From Mycobacterium simulans (GTDB taxonomy: Bacteria; Actinomycetota; Actinomycetes; Mycobacteriales; Mycobacteriaceae), in assembly GCF_900232995.1 (NCBI RefSeq), contig NZ_OCVX01000007.1, forward strand, positions 484,549 to 528,472: a stretch of 43,924 nt of DNA, read 5' to 3'. The translations under genes and the position numbers were made by a program. The notes under the pieces were generated by a model that did not search any database, was not told where the DNA came from, and worked only from the letters and a program-made list of their open reading frames with translations. Shown piece by piece: positions 37,001 to 43,924 of this stretch (its first letter is position 1; each line of letters begins with the position of its first letter).

Positions 37001-37332
37001 TTGTCGCCCGCGGCGATATCGGCGACATTCAATACCGCGGCAAGGACCATGTTTCCCAGCAACAGCAACCAGGCAATACGTTTGCGCGCGGCTAGGGCAC
37101 CGGCCAGCAGTGCCAGCACGAAAGACCACGCAAAGCTGGTGTCGGGAAAGTTGAACAGGTAGCTATTGATGAATTCGCGTGGAGCATGGATGAGCCATCG
37201 GACCAACGGCGACACACTCGCCAGTAGCGACAGGGTCGCGATGACTCCGACAGTCCAGCCCGCCGCCGCGGGGACCCAGTGATACCGGGAAACCGGCCTG
37301 CTCTCCCCAGAGAGAGGCTTGATGAGTGTCAC
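34015..37332 (-). CDS. lysX: Bifunctional lysyl-tRNA synthetase / lysylphosphatidylglycerol transferase
   Basis: 1105 residues, slightly shorter than recalled for M. tuberculosis LysX. The N-terminal part has about six membrane helices (about 20-250), then an MprF-type DUF2156 transferase domain (about 250-580; [32 protein letters not shown]). The C-terminal half is a class II LysRS: an OB-fold anticodon domain (about 640-740) and a catalytic domain with motif 2 [20 protein letters not shown] and motif 3 [12 protein letters not shown]. It makes Lys-tRNA and transfers Lys to phosphatidylglycerol, raising surface charge. It is divergent from infC. Confidence 0.96.
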   Translation of the reverse strand: [1105 protein letters not shown]

Positions 37333-37521
37333 AGACCGCGAGGATATTCCCTAAAACTACGAAATTGTTGGCGATGTGATCGCCAGGTTGCACAAGCTTG
37401 GTGCGCTTAGGTTGCTACTTCTGCCCGGTTCGTTGTCCGGATGCCGCGTCATGCCTGTTAAACTGGCTGCTGCGACCATCCCGGCGAAGGCCAGGGACAG
37501 TTAAGTGGAGTCCCACTCCCA

Positions 37522-37672
37522 CCGCTTGCCGAGAAGGCTTCAAGGCTCTTCCAGGCAATGCGGTCCGGTCACAGGCATTTCGGAATGCCTGTTCTGCGTG
37601 TGACGCAGGCGGCTTGAGTAGATCCAAGCCGCGATCGGTCGGCATTGGGCCCTGCTTCTGCAGGGCTTTTTT
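37522..37672 (+). ncRNA. Structured infC leader RNA with attenuator
   Basis: Consecutive perfect stems can be read by eye: CAGGCATT/AATGCCTG closing a TCGG tetraloop (37572-37591), CTGCGT/ACGCAG (37594-37608), GCGGCTTG/CAAGCCGC (37609-37632), and GCCCTGC/GCAGGGC (37649-37666) followed by six T. An earlier stem, CCGCTTGCC with GGCAA-T-GCGG (37522-37563 approximately), precedes them. The last stem is a textbook intrinsic terminator about 90 bp before infC, so this leader likely attenuates infC-rpmI-rplT. It is analogous in place, not clearly in sequence, to L20/IF3 leaders of other bacteria. Confidence 0.7.
37649..37672 (+). terminator. Intrinsic terminator (attenuator) ahead of infC
   Basis: A 7-bp GC-rich stem, GCCCTGC (37649-37655) and GCAGGGC (37660-37666), with loop TTCT and a run of six T (37667-37672). 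Canonical U-tract terminators are uncommon in mycobacteria. It points toward infC and lies inside its leader. Confidence 0.88.
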
Positions 37673-37759
37673 GCTGATGGCAGGTGTGTTCCCCGCACTG
37701 ATCCCGACCCGGCTCGGGCACAGGTCGCGATGGAACAGTCAAGCCTACGAGGAGGCCCC

Positions 37760-38359
<600 letters not shown>

Positions 38360-38383
38360 CCTGATAACCAGAACTGAGGAAAC

Positions 38384-38578
38384 ATGCCCAAGGCCAAGAC
38401 CCACAGCGGGGCCTCGAAACGGTTCCGGCGCACCGGCACCGGGAAGATTGTCCGTCAGAAAGCCAACCGACGGCATCTGCTCGAGCACAAGCCGACCAAG
38501 CGCACCCGGCGGCTGGATGGCCGTACGACGGTGGCGGCCAATGACACCAAGCGGGTCAATTCGCTGCTGAACGGCTGA
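38384..38578 (+). CDS. rpmI: 50S ribosomal protein L35
   Basis: 64 residues, the usual length. A basic protein with the L35 signature MPKAKTHSGASKRFRRTGTG and HLLEHKPTKRTRRL. It is 24 bp after infC, with a TGAGGA leader, and 66 bp before rplT, as in the conserved infC-rpmI-rplT operon. Confidence 0.97.
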   Translation: MPKAKTHSGASKRFRRTGTGKIVRQKANRRHLLEHKPTKRTRRLDGRTTVAANDTKRVNSLLNG

Positions 38579-38644
38579 TCGGCGCCCAGCAAGACTCGGC
38601 CGCCGGCCCTGACCATTTCGCCCGAACGAGAGTAGGAACAATCC

Positions 38645-39034
38645 ATGGCACGCGTAAAGCGGGCAGTCAACGCCCACAAGAAGCGGCGCTCCGTCCTGAA
38701 GGCCTCCAAAGGTTATCGGGGTCAGCGATCCCGCCTTTACCGCAAGGCCAAAGAGCAGCAGCTGCATTCGCTGAACTACGCCTACCGCGACCGTCGCGCG
38801 CGTAAGGGCGAGTTCCGCAAGCTGTGGATCTCGCGGATCAACGCGGCTGCGCGCGCCAACGACATCACCTACAACCGACTGATCCAAGGTCTGAAGGCCG
38901 CCGGTGTCGAGGTGGACCGCAAGAATCTCGCCGATATCGCGATCACCGATCCCGCGGCGTTCACCGCGCTCGTTGATATCGCCCGGGCGGCCCTGCCCGA
39001 GGATGTCAATGCCCCGTCCGGAGAGGCCGCCTGA
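38645..39034 (+). CDS. rplT: 50S ribosomal protein L20
   Basis: 129 residues, normal length. It has the very basic N-terminal extension (MARVKRAVNAHKKRRSVLKA) that threads into the 23S rRNA and the globular part (FRKLWISRINAAARANDITY, LIQGLKAAGVEVDRKNLADI). L20 is needed early in 50S assembly. In other phyla L20 represses this operon through the leader; the structured infC leader upstream makes similar control possible but unproven here. It is closely followed by tsnR. Confidence 0.97.
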   Translation: MARVKRAVNAHKKRRSVLKASKGYRGQRSRLYRKAKEQQLHSLNYAYRDRRARKGEFRKLWISRINAAARANDITYNRLIQGLKAAGVEVDRKNLADIAITDPAAFTALVDIARAALPEDVNAPSGEAA

Positions 39035-39046
39035 CCCGGGGCTCTG

Positions 39047-39823
39047 GTGCTTACCGAACGCTCGGCCCGGGTGGCCGCGGCGGTCAAGCTGCATCGTCAT
39101 GTCGGCCGTCGGCGCGCTGGTCGGTTTCTCGCCGAAGGACCCAACCTGGTGGAGGCCGCCGCAGAGCGCGGGCTGGTCCGGGATGTCTTCGTCACCGAGG
39201 CCGCCGCACGACGTCACGAGTCGTTGCTGGCCAGGCAGGAGTCGCCGGTCCATCTGGTGACCGAGCGTGCTGCCAAGGCGCTGTCCGACACGGTTACACC
39301 GACGGGTTTGGTCGCGGTTTGTGAGATGCCCGCCACCCGGTTAGCCGAGGTGGTGTCCGGCACGCCCCAGTTGGTCGCGGTCGCCGTAGACATCAACGAG
39401 CCAGGCAACGCCGGGACGCTCATCCGCATCGCGGACGCCATGGGTGCGGCGGCAGTGATTCTCGCCGGGCACAGCGTCGACCCGTACAACGGCAAATGTC
39501 TGCGCGCGTCCACCGGCAGCATCTTCGCCATCCCTGTCGTTGTCGCGCCGGATACCGCGGTCGTCGTCGAAGAGTTGCGAGCGGCCGGTCTACGGGTGCT
39601 GGCCACCACAGTGGACGGCGAGACGTCCCTCAACGATGTTGATCTTGCGGCGCCGACGGCCTGGCTCTTCGGGCCCGAGTCACATGGCTTGTCAGCCGAA
39701 ACCGCGGGCGGGGCGGACCACCGGGTGCGCATCCCGATGTCGGGTGGGGCCGAGAGCCTCAACGTCGCCGCCGCCGCGGCTATCTGTCTGTATCAGAGTG
39801 CGCGGGCCCTCGAGGGACCTTAG
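39047..39823 (+). CDS. tsnR: TrmH/SpoU-family 23S rRNA methyltransferase
   Basis: 258 residues from a GTG 12 bp after rplT. An N-terminal L30e-like substrate-binding domain (about 1-95; GRRRAGRFLAEGPNLVEAA) precedes a SPOUT knot domain with the SAM-binding motifs VAVDINEPGNAGTLIRIADA, AWLFGPESHGLS and IPMSGGAESLNVAAAAAICL. It 2'-O-methylates rRNA ribose; the exact site is not readable. It corresponds to Rv1644. Its stop and the stop of the convergent DUF2236 gene overlap in the four bases TTAG (39820-39823). Confidence 0.93.
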   Translation: MLTERSARVAAAVKLHRHVGRRRAGRFLAEGPNLVEAAAERGLVRDVFVTEAAARRHESLLARQESPVHLVTERAAKALSDTVTPTGLVAVCEMPATRLAEVVSGTPQLVAVAVDINEPGNAGTLIRIADAMGAAAVILAGHSVDPYNGKCLRASTGSIFAIPVVVAPDTAVVVEELRAAGLRVLATTVDGETSLNDVDLAAPTAWLFGPESHGLSAETAGGADHRVRIPMSGGAESLNVAAAAAICLYQSARALEGP

Positions 39824-40863
39824 GCGGCCTTCCTACGGCCCCGGGCTGGGCGCAGGCCGGCGATCGAGAGCGTGCCATGCACCAGCGATCCGGCGCGCTC
39901 CATTATCAGCCTGGCTGGGTTGGCACGAGGTGGAAAGTAGTGCATCGGCAGGCCCCGACGGTCCCGTGGCGGCGCGACGAATGACGGCGCCTCGACCAAG
40001 GGTGCGTCGCTGCGAATTCGTCCTTCCGCCCGGCGATAGGCGGCCAACGCGCGCGGATGCAAGCGGATTTCGTCGGGCACTGCCAAGAAAAGCAGCTCGA
40101 CCAGCTTGCCGAACACTCGCAGCAACACCTCATCGCCCGGTGTCCAGTGCATTCCCGCCTTCTCCCGGATCGCGGGCTCGAATAGGCCGGCGGCGATCCA
40201 GCGTTGACCGGCCACCAACGGCTTGAACAATTGGTCCCAGATTGGGGTGGGGATCAGAACGAATTTCGGCTTGGGGATTCGCATCTGGAAAATGTCCAGC
40301 GTCGCCTGGTTGATCTCCAGCTCGTCGCGACCTATCCGCTCCCAGTACTCCTGAAAGTCTTCCCACGATTGGGGCACCGGTCGCATGCTCATCCCGTACA
40401 TCCGGTACCACTGCACGTGCTCGTCGAACAGCTGGCGCTTCTCGGCATCGGTCAGGCCGCCGCAAAAGTACTCGGCCACCTTGATGACCAGCATGAAGAA
40501 GGTCGCATGCGCCCAGTAGAACGTCTCGGGATTGAGGGCGTGATACCGACGTCCCTCGGCGTCGACACCCTTGATCGTGCGGTGGTAGCCCTTGATCTGC
40601 TGACCGGTTTGAGCCGCGCGGTTACCGTCATAGACCACACCCATGATCGGGTACACCGACCGGGCCACCCTTTGCAATGGTTCTCTGAGCAGGATTGAGT
40701 GCTCGGTGACACCCGCGCCCAGCTCCGGATACATGTTCTGGACGGCGCCGATCCACACGCCCATCATCCCCGTGCGCAAGTCGCCGAAATATTTCCAGGT
40801 CAGCGAGTCGGGCCCGAGCGGCTCCGCGGATGTAGTCGACACGACAGTCATCACGGCCTCCAT
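39820..40863 (-). CDS. DUF2236 (oxygenase-like) protein, Rv1645c-like
   Basis: 347 residues, start at 40863 (an in-frame ATG at 40851 is also possible). A DUF2236/MpaB-like all-helical protein: the family is related to latex-clearing oxygenases and has His residues thought to bind haem or metal, for example YHALNPETFYWAHATFFM. Conserved features include GMSMRPVPQSWEDFQEYW and HPRALAAYRRAEGR. It ends in a basic tail (ARGRRKAA). The actual substrate is unknown. A 30-bp palindrome lies 23 bp upstream. It is monocistronic. Confidence 0.88.
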   Translation of the reverse strand: MEAVMTVVSTTSAEPLGPDSLTWKYFGDLRTGMMGVWIGAVQNMYPELGAGVTEHSILLREPLQRVARSVYPIMGVVYDGNRAAQTGQQIKGYHRTIKGVDAEGRRYHALNPETFYWAHATFFMLVIKVAEYFCGGLTDAEKRQLFDEHVQWYRMYGMSMRPVPQSWEDFQEYWERIGRDELEINQATLDIFQMRIPKPKFVLIPTPIWDQLFKPLVAGQRWIAAGLFEPAIREKAGMHWTPGDEVLLRVFGKLVELLFLAVPDEIRLHPRALAAYRRAEGRIRSDAPLVEAPSFVAPPRDRRGLPMHYFPPRANPARLIMERAGSLVHGTLSIAGLRPARGRRKAA

Positions 40864-41450
40864 GCGCGTAATTTGCGCTCACGATAATCGTTGACAACGC
40901 GCGTTGTCTACGATTTCGGCAGATGCCCGCATGTGGTGTTATCCACCGTCCACATCAGTGTGGTGCGGCTGTGATCAGGCCGTTTGTCGCGAGTTCCGAG
41001 ACCGGTGCTAACCCATGGGGCGGCTGGTCCGCCCACGGCCGACCGCACGCCGGATACCGCGATGCGGCGTCGGGTGGAGTGGCGGCAGCGTTTCGCCGGC
41101 CGCCGCTTACGTCGTTCCGTCCCGTGTCGCTAACTCTGAATAGAACGGCCGACCGAATTACGAGAATCGTTCGCGAATCCGGGTCGATCGCGCATGGCAA
41201 TTGTCAACGCGATGCACAGTAGAAACAGTGGTTGGTACCCGCCAAGCGCTTTTCGTTGCTCCCGGTAACGCCGTGAACGGCTTTGGCCATGAAACGATTT
41301 CGCAGACGGTGACCGCAGCGGGGGAACGGGAGACGGGTCACTGTGTTCGGGGTTCCGAGTTCCGGACATTGACGCCGACTAGCGGAACGCCGACGACCAC
41401 TAAGTTGGGCGGTCCCTATGCGAATTGCAACACACGCGGCGGGTACCTGA
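40864..41450. other. 587-bp gene-free region
   Basis: Apart from the palindrome near its left end I see nothing supportable. A 99-codon plus-strand frame (40923-41222) overlaps an equally long minus-strand frame and neither looks like a protein. In H37Rv a PE gene (PE17, Rv1646) lies here; no PE-domain sequence is recognisable. Confidence 0.6.
40886..40915. promoter_or_regulatory. 30-bp palindromic operator upstream of the DUF2236 gene
   Basis: The two 15-bp arms (40886-40900 and 40901-40915) are inverted repeats with one mismatched pair (40892/40909); the central 16 bp GACAACGCGCGTTGTC are a perfect palindrome. It starts 23 bp from the ATG of the DUF2236 gene. The size and symmetry fit a TetR-family operator overlapping the promoter. 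No regulator gene is adjacent, so the regulator is encoded elsewhere. Confidence 0.75.
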
Positions 41451-42398
41451 TTGCCTGGCTTAGCCAACACCACCTACCCTTGCCAGGTGGAGGTCGGGCC
41501 TGATGATTTGGAGTCCGACGTGCCCGACGAGACGGCGACTGCGTTAGCGCCGTCCGATTCTCGTCGCCGTTCCCCGGTGCAGTGGCTGCGTTCCACGAAC
41601 AACAGTCCGGCGGTGGTGGCGTTTGTCCGCCGCGCGCGACGGCTGTTGCCCGGCGGTCCGGAGTTCGGCGACCCGTTGTCCACCGCAGGCGAGGGCGGCC
41701 CCCGCGCCGCGGCACGGGCCGCCGACCGGCTGCTGGGGGATCGCGACGCGGCGTCTCGCGAAGTCAGCCTGGGTGTGCTGCAAGTCTGGCAAGCGTTAAC
41801 CGAGTCCATTTCGCGGCGTCCGGCAAACCCGGAGGTGACGCTGGTATTCACCGATCTGGTCGGTTTCTCGACGTGGTCGCTACAGGCTGGTGATGATGCG
41901 GCCCTGATGCTGCTGCGGCAGGTAGCCCGGGCTGTGGAGCCGCCGCTGTTGGATGCCGGCGGGCACATCGTCAAGCGGATGGGCGACGGGATCATGGCGG
42001 TGTTCCGCAGGCCGGACGTTGCCGTGCGGGCCGTAGTTGCCGCCCAGGATGCTGTGAAATTGGTTGAGGTACATGGATATACGCCACGGATGCGGGTCGG
42101 CATCCACACCGGCCGGCCGCAGCGTCTGGGCGCCGACTGGCTCGGCGTCGACGTCAATATCGCCGCGCGGGTTATGGAAAGGGCCACCAAAGGTGGGATC
42201 ATGATTTCCAGCCCAACCCTAGACCTGATCCCGCAAAGTGAGTTGGACGAGTTGGGTGTGGTCGCCAAGCGAGCACGCCGACCGATATTTTCCAGCAAAC
42301 TCACCGGCATCCCACCGGATCTGGCGATCTATCGCCTGAGGACTGGTAGGGAGTTGACAGCTGCCGATAACCAAGATGAGACACAACTCGATGCATAG
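41451..42398 (+). CDS. Class III adenylate/guanylate cyclase-like protein (Rv1647)
   Basis: 315 residues from a TTG at 41451, close to the length recalled for Rv1647; a GTG at 41487 (VEVGPDDL) is an alternative start. Residues about 120-290 form a class III cyclase domain with the first metal Asp in VTLVFTDLVGFSTWS, a Lys in HIVKRMGDGIMAVF with the second metal Asp, and Asn and Arg of the transition-state site in GVDVNIAARVMERA. All core catalytic residues seem present. The N-terminal about 110 residues are a helical region without membrane spans. It precedes a membrane-protein gene by 9 bp, forming an operon. Confidence 0.93.
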   Translation: MPGLANTTYPCQVEVGPDDLESDVPDETATALAPSDSRRRSPVQWLRSTNNSPAVVAFVRRARRLLPGGPEFGDPLSTAGEGGPRAAARAADRLLGDRDAASREVSLGVLQVWQALTESISRRPANPEVTLVFTDLVGFSTWSLQAGDDAALMLLRQVARAVEPPLLDAGGHIVKRMGDGIMAVFRRPDVAVRAVVAAQDAVKLVEVHGYTPRMRVGIHTGRPQRLGADWLGVDVNIAARVMERATKGGIMISSPTLDLIPQSELDELGVVAKRARRPIFSSKLTGIPPDLAIYRLRTGRELTAADNQDETQLDA

Positions 42399-42407
42399 TG
42401 GAACGCG

Positions 42408-43226
42408 ATGATTTACGGCCTGTTGTCCCGGCTGGCCCGGGTCCGATTCACCGTGGGTTACCTGGCAGCTCTTGCGTGGGTCAGCACCGCGATCCTGACG
42501 CTTAGTCCGCAGGCGCACGACCGCCTGATCCGGCACGCCAGCACCAACCTGCACAACCTGGGGCATGGACGGTTGGGAACCCTATTGAGTAGCGCGCTCG
42601 TCGTCGAAGCGGGTCCGCTCTACTTTTGGATGCCCTTCCTGGCGTGTCTGCTCGCGCTCGCCGAGCTGCATTTGCACACTGTCCGGTTGATCGTGGCGTT
42701 TGTCGTCGGCCATGTGGGGGCCACGCTGGTAGTGGCGGCAGCTCTGGCCGCGGCGGTGGAGTTTGGCTGGATGCCCTGGTCGATCACTCGCGCCACTGAT
42801 GTCGGGATGAGTTATGGGGCGCTGGCGGCGCTGGGAGCGCTGTCCGCGGCGATCCCGCGGCGCTGGCGGCCGGCGTGGATTGGCTGGTGGGTCTCGGTGA
42901 GCGTGGTCGCGGCGGTAGTCGATGGCGAATTCACCAACGCAGGGCATGCCATCGCCATGATCTTGGGCGTGATTGTGGCCACCCGCTTTCGCCGGCCGGC
43001 CCACTGGACGCCGTTGCGGTGCCTGATGCTTGCCATGTCCTCGGGGTTCGGTTTCCTGGTGCTGGCTCATAGCTGGTCCGCGATGGCCATGGGGCTGGTG
43101 CTTGGCGTGCCGTGTGCCGTGCTGGCGCATCTGGTGGCCCGCGGGTTCGCCCGCCGCGACGCGATGGCCACCGCGCCGGTGTTATCGGACGCGTTGACTG
43201 TCCCGCAGCCCGCGCTGAGCGTCTGA
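42408..43226 (+). CDS. Polytopic membrane protein, rhomboid-like (Rv1648)
   Basis: 272 residues. About six to seven hydrophobic helices with small loops: for example VGYLAALAWVSTAILTL, MPFLACLLALAELHL, LIVAFVVGHVGATLVVAA, WIGWWVSVSVVAAVVDGEF and MLAMSSGFGFLVLAHSWSA. The arrangement, including RLARVRFTVGYLA at the start and GHGRLGTLLSS, recalls rhomboid-like membrane proteins of actinobacteria, but I see no clear catalytic Ser-His pair. Function unknown. It is 9 bp after the cyclase gene, so likely coexpressed. Confidence 0.85.
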   Translation: MIYGLLSRLARVRFTVGYLAALAWVSTAILTLSPQAHDRLIRHASTNLHNLGHGRLGTLLSSALVVEAGPLYFWMPFLACLLALAELHLHTVRLIVAFVVGHVGATLVVAAALAAAVEFGWMPWSITRATDVGMSYGALAALGALSAAIPRRWRPAWIGWWVSVSVVAAVVDGEFTNAGHAIAMILGVIVATRFRRPAHWTPLRCLMLAMSSGFGFLVLAHSWSAMAMGLVLGVPCAVLAHLVARGFARRDAMATAPVLSDALTVPQPALSV

Positions 43227-43412
43227 GTTGCGTCCAAATTCAATTATTGACGTCATCGTCGAGACTATTGCCGCAGCCGGATGAATGGCCAAATTGAATC
43301 CAAAATTCCGTTAAAGCCCAGCGGCGGGTCATATCCGCAATTTTTACAATTGAAACTCCAATAATTTCGTGGGACTGTAGCCGGGTCAGATAGGTCCGCC
43401 GGAGGATGATGC
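43227..43412. promoter_or_regulatory. AT-rich leader of the PE_PGRS gene
   Basis: This 186-bp spacer is strikingly AT-rich for the window, with repeated AATT-type tracts (CAAATTCAATTATTG, AAATTGAATCC, TTTTTACAATTG, CCAATAATTT). It includes GGAGGATGATGC just ahead of the ATG. Such tracts are typical targets of nucleoid proteins such as Lsr2 or EspR in mycobacteria; binding here is inferred. Confidence 0.5.
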
Positions 43413-43924
43413 ATGTCTTTTCTGATCGCTGATCTGGAGATGGTGGCGGCCGCGGCGACGGATTTGGAGGGCATCGGCTCCGCGGTGAGCGCGGCCAACG
43501 CAGCGGGTCCGACGACGGGGATTGCGGCGGCCGCCGCCGATGAGGTGTCGGCGGCCATCGCCGCGTTGTTTGGCACCTACGCGCAGGAATACCGAGCTGT
43601 GAGCACCCAAGCGGCGGCGTTTCATGCCCAGTTTCTGCGGTCCTTGACCGCGGGCACGGGGCGGTATGCGAACGCAGAAGCGGTCAACGCGACGCTATTT
43701 CAGCGCATCGAGCAGGAGGCGCTCGGCATTGTCAACGCGCCCACCCGGGCGTTGCTGGGCCGCCCCTTGATCGGCGACGGGGCCAGCGCAACGATGCCGG
43801 GTGGGCGCGGCGAGGACGGCGGACTGCTTTACGGAAACGGTGGCAATGGCGCCGCCGGCGGGACCGGCCAGGCCGGCGGTGCCGGCGGTAACGCCGGGTG
43901 GTTCGGAAACGGCGGGGCCGGTGG
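43413..43924 (+). CDS. PE_PGRS family protein, 5' part (runs off the window)
   Basis: The ATG at 43413 has a GGAGGATGATGC leader. The first about 95 residues are a complete PE domain (MSFLIADLEMVAAAATDLEG, YAQEYRAVSTQAAAFHAQF), followed by the linker RALLGRPLIGDGA and the start of Gly-Gly-Ala / Gly-Gly-Asn repeats (LLYGNGGNGAAGGTGQAGGA). The reading frame is open to the last base, so the length is unknown. PE_PGRS proteins are exported by ESX-5 and found at the cell surface. In H37Rv pheS follows the membrane-protein gene here, so this gene is an insertion relative to that order (recollection). Confidence 0.93.
   Translation, partial: MSFLIADLEMVAAAATDLEGIGSAVSAANAAGPTTGIAAAAADEVSAAIAALFGTYAQEYRAVSTQAAAFHAQFLRSLTAGTGRYANAEAVNATLFQRIEQEALGIVNAPTRALLGRPLIGDGASATMPGGRGEDGGLLYGNGGNGAAGGTGQAGGAGGNAGWFGNGGAG

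Larger units (their letters stand above)
37333..37759. promoter_or_regulatory. Divergent lysX/infC region, mostly structured infC leader
   Basis: 427 bp with no credible gene. The part next to lysX should hold its promoter. From about 37520 onward the plus strand folds into successive hairpins ending in an intrinsic terminator, then a short spacer to infC. Confidence 0.6.

Noticed and set aside
41199..41212. Sequence TTGTCAACG in the gap resembling half of the DUF2236 palindrome
   Set aside because: Only a 9-mer is shared, there is no inverted partner, and it is too far from any start to be called an operator.
40923..41222. 99-codon plus-strand ORF in the gap before the cyclase gene
   Set aside because: An equally long frame exists on the other strand, no ribosome binding site or family resemblance is seen, and codon use does not favour either.

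Overview
The window is chromosomal DNA from a slow-growing Mycobacterium close to, but apparently outside, the M. tuberculosis complex. The evidence is high G+C, a PE_PGRS gene at each of two loci, and a backbone whose gene order matches (from memory) M. tuberculosis H37Rv Rv1626 to Rv1648: pdtaR, a lipid-transfer thiolase pair, polA, rpsA, coaE, a DUF402 gene, uvrB, an MFS pump, capA-like, a universal stress protein, an MBL hydrolase, uvrA, lysX, infC-rpmI-rplT-tsnR, a DUF2236 gene, a cyclase and a membrane protein. The shared proteins look clearly diverged from H37Rv (roughly nine residues in ten by eye), and several gene blocks sit where H37Rv has none. No database search was possible, so orthologue names rest on recalled sequences and gene order.

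Region by region. (1) Positions 1-5774: the right end of an integrative element (phiRv2-like layout) abutting the 3' end of a tRNA gene. It carries a P-loop replication-type ATPase, two separate tyrosine recombinases, two small helix-turn-helix (excisionase-like) genes, each overlapping its downstream neighbour by ATGA, and two unknown genes. (2) 5771-13903: tRNA, pdtaR, a KstR-type operator in front of the thiolase/DUF35 operon, polA, rpsA, coaE. (3) 13914-16285: a minus-strand cluster of an Fpg/Nei glycosylase, a gutted LigD polymerase-domain remnant, a 24-codon ORF and a stand-alone LigD 3'-phosphoesterase, followed by the DUF402 gene. (4) 16304-20905: a divergent pair made of a twin-FHA ABC exporter (Rv1747-like) and a PknF-like receptor kinase, i.e. 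a second copy of the PknF/Rv1747 signalling module. (5) 21119-21907: a scrambled PE_PGRS gene containing homopolymer G runs and a patatin-like fragment. (6) 21980-31670: uvrB, MFS pump, capA-like mannosyltransferase, USP, MBL hydrolase, uvrA. (7) 31774-33831: a PknH-like receptor kinase translationally coupled to a small acidic protein. (8) 34015-39823: lysX divergent from the infC-rpmI-rplT-tsnR run, which has a highly structured leader ending in an intrinsic terminator, and an ATC start for infC. (9) 39820-43924: a DUF2236 gene with a 30-bp palindrome in its promoter, a class III nucleotidyl cyclase, a polytopic membrane protein and the start of another PE_PGRS gene.

Functionally, the backbone is housekeeping: DNA repair, translation, CoA synthesis and envelope lipids/glycans. 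The accessory layer is rich in Ser/Thr kinase signalling (two receptor kinases, one facing an FHA-domain exporter that is a plausible substrate) and repair-enzyme fragments. The most interesting accessory unit is the divergent kinase / FHA-exporter pair at 16304-20905. Next are the LigD-derived cassette beside it, the two-recombinase element at the left edge and the infC leader.
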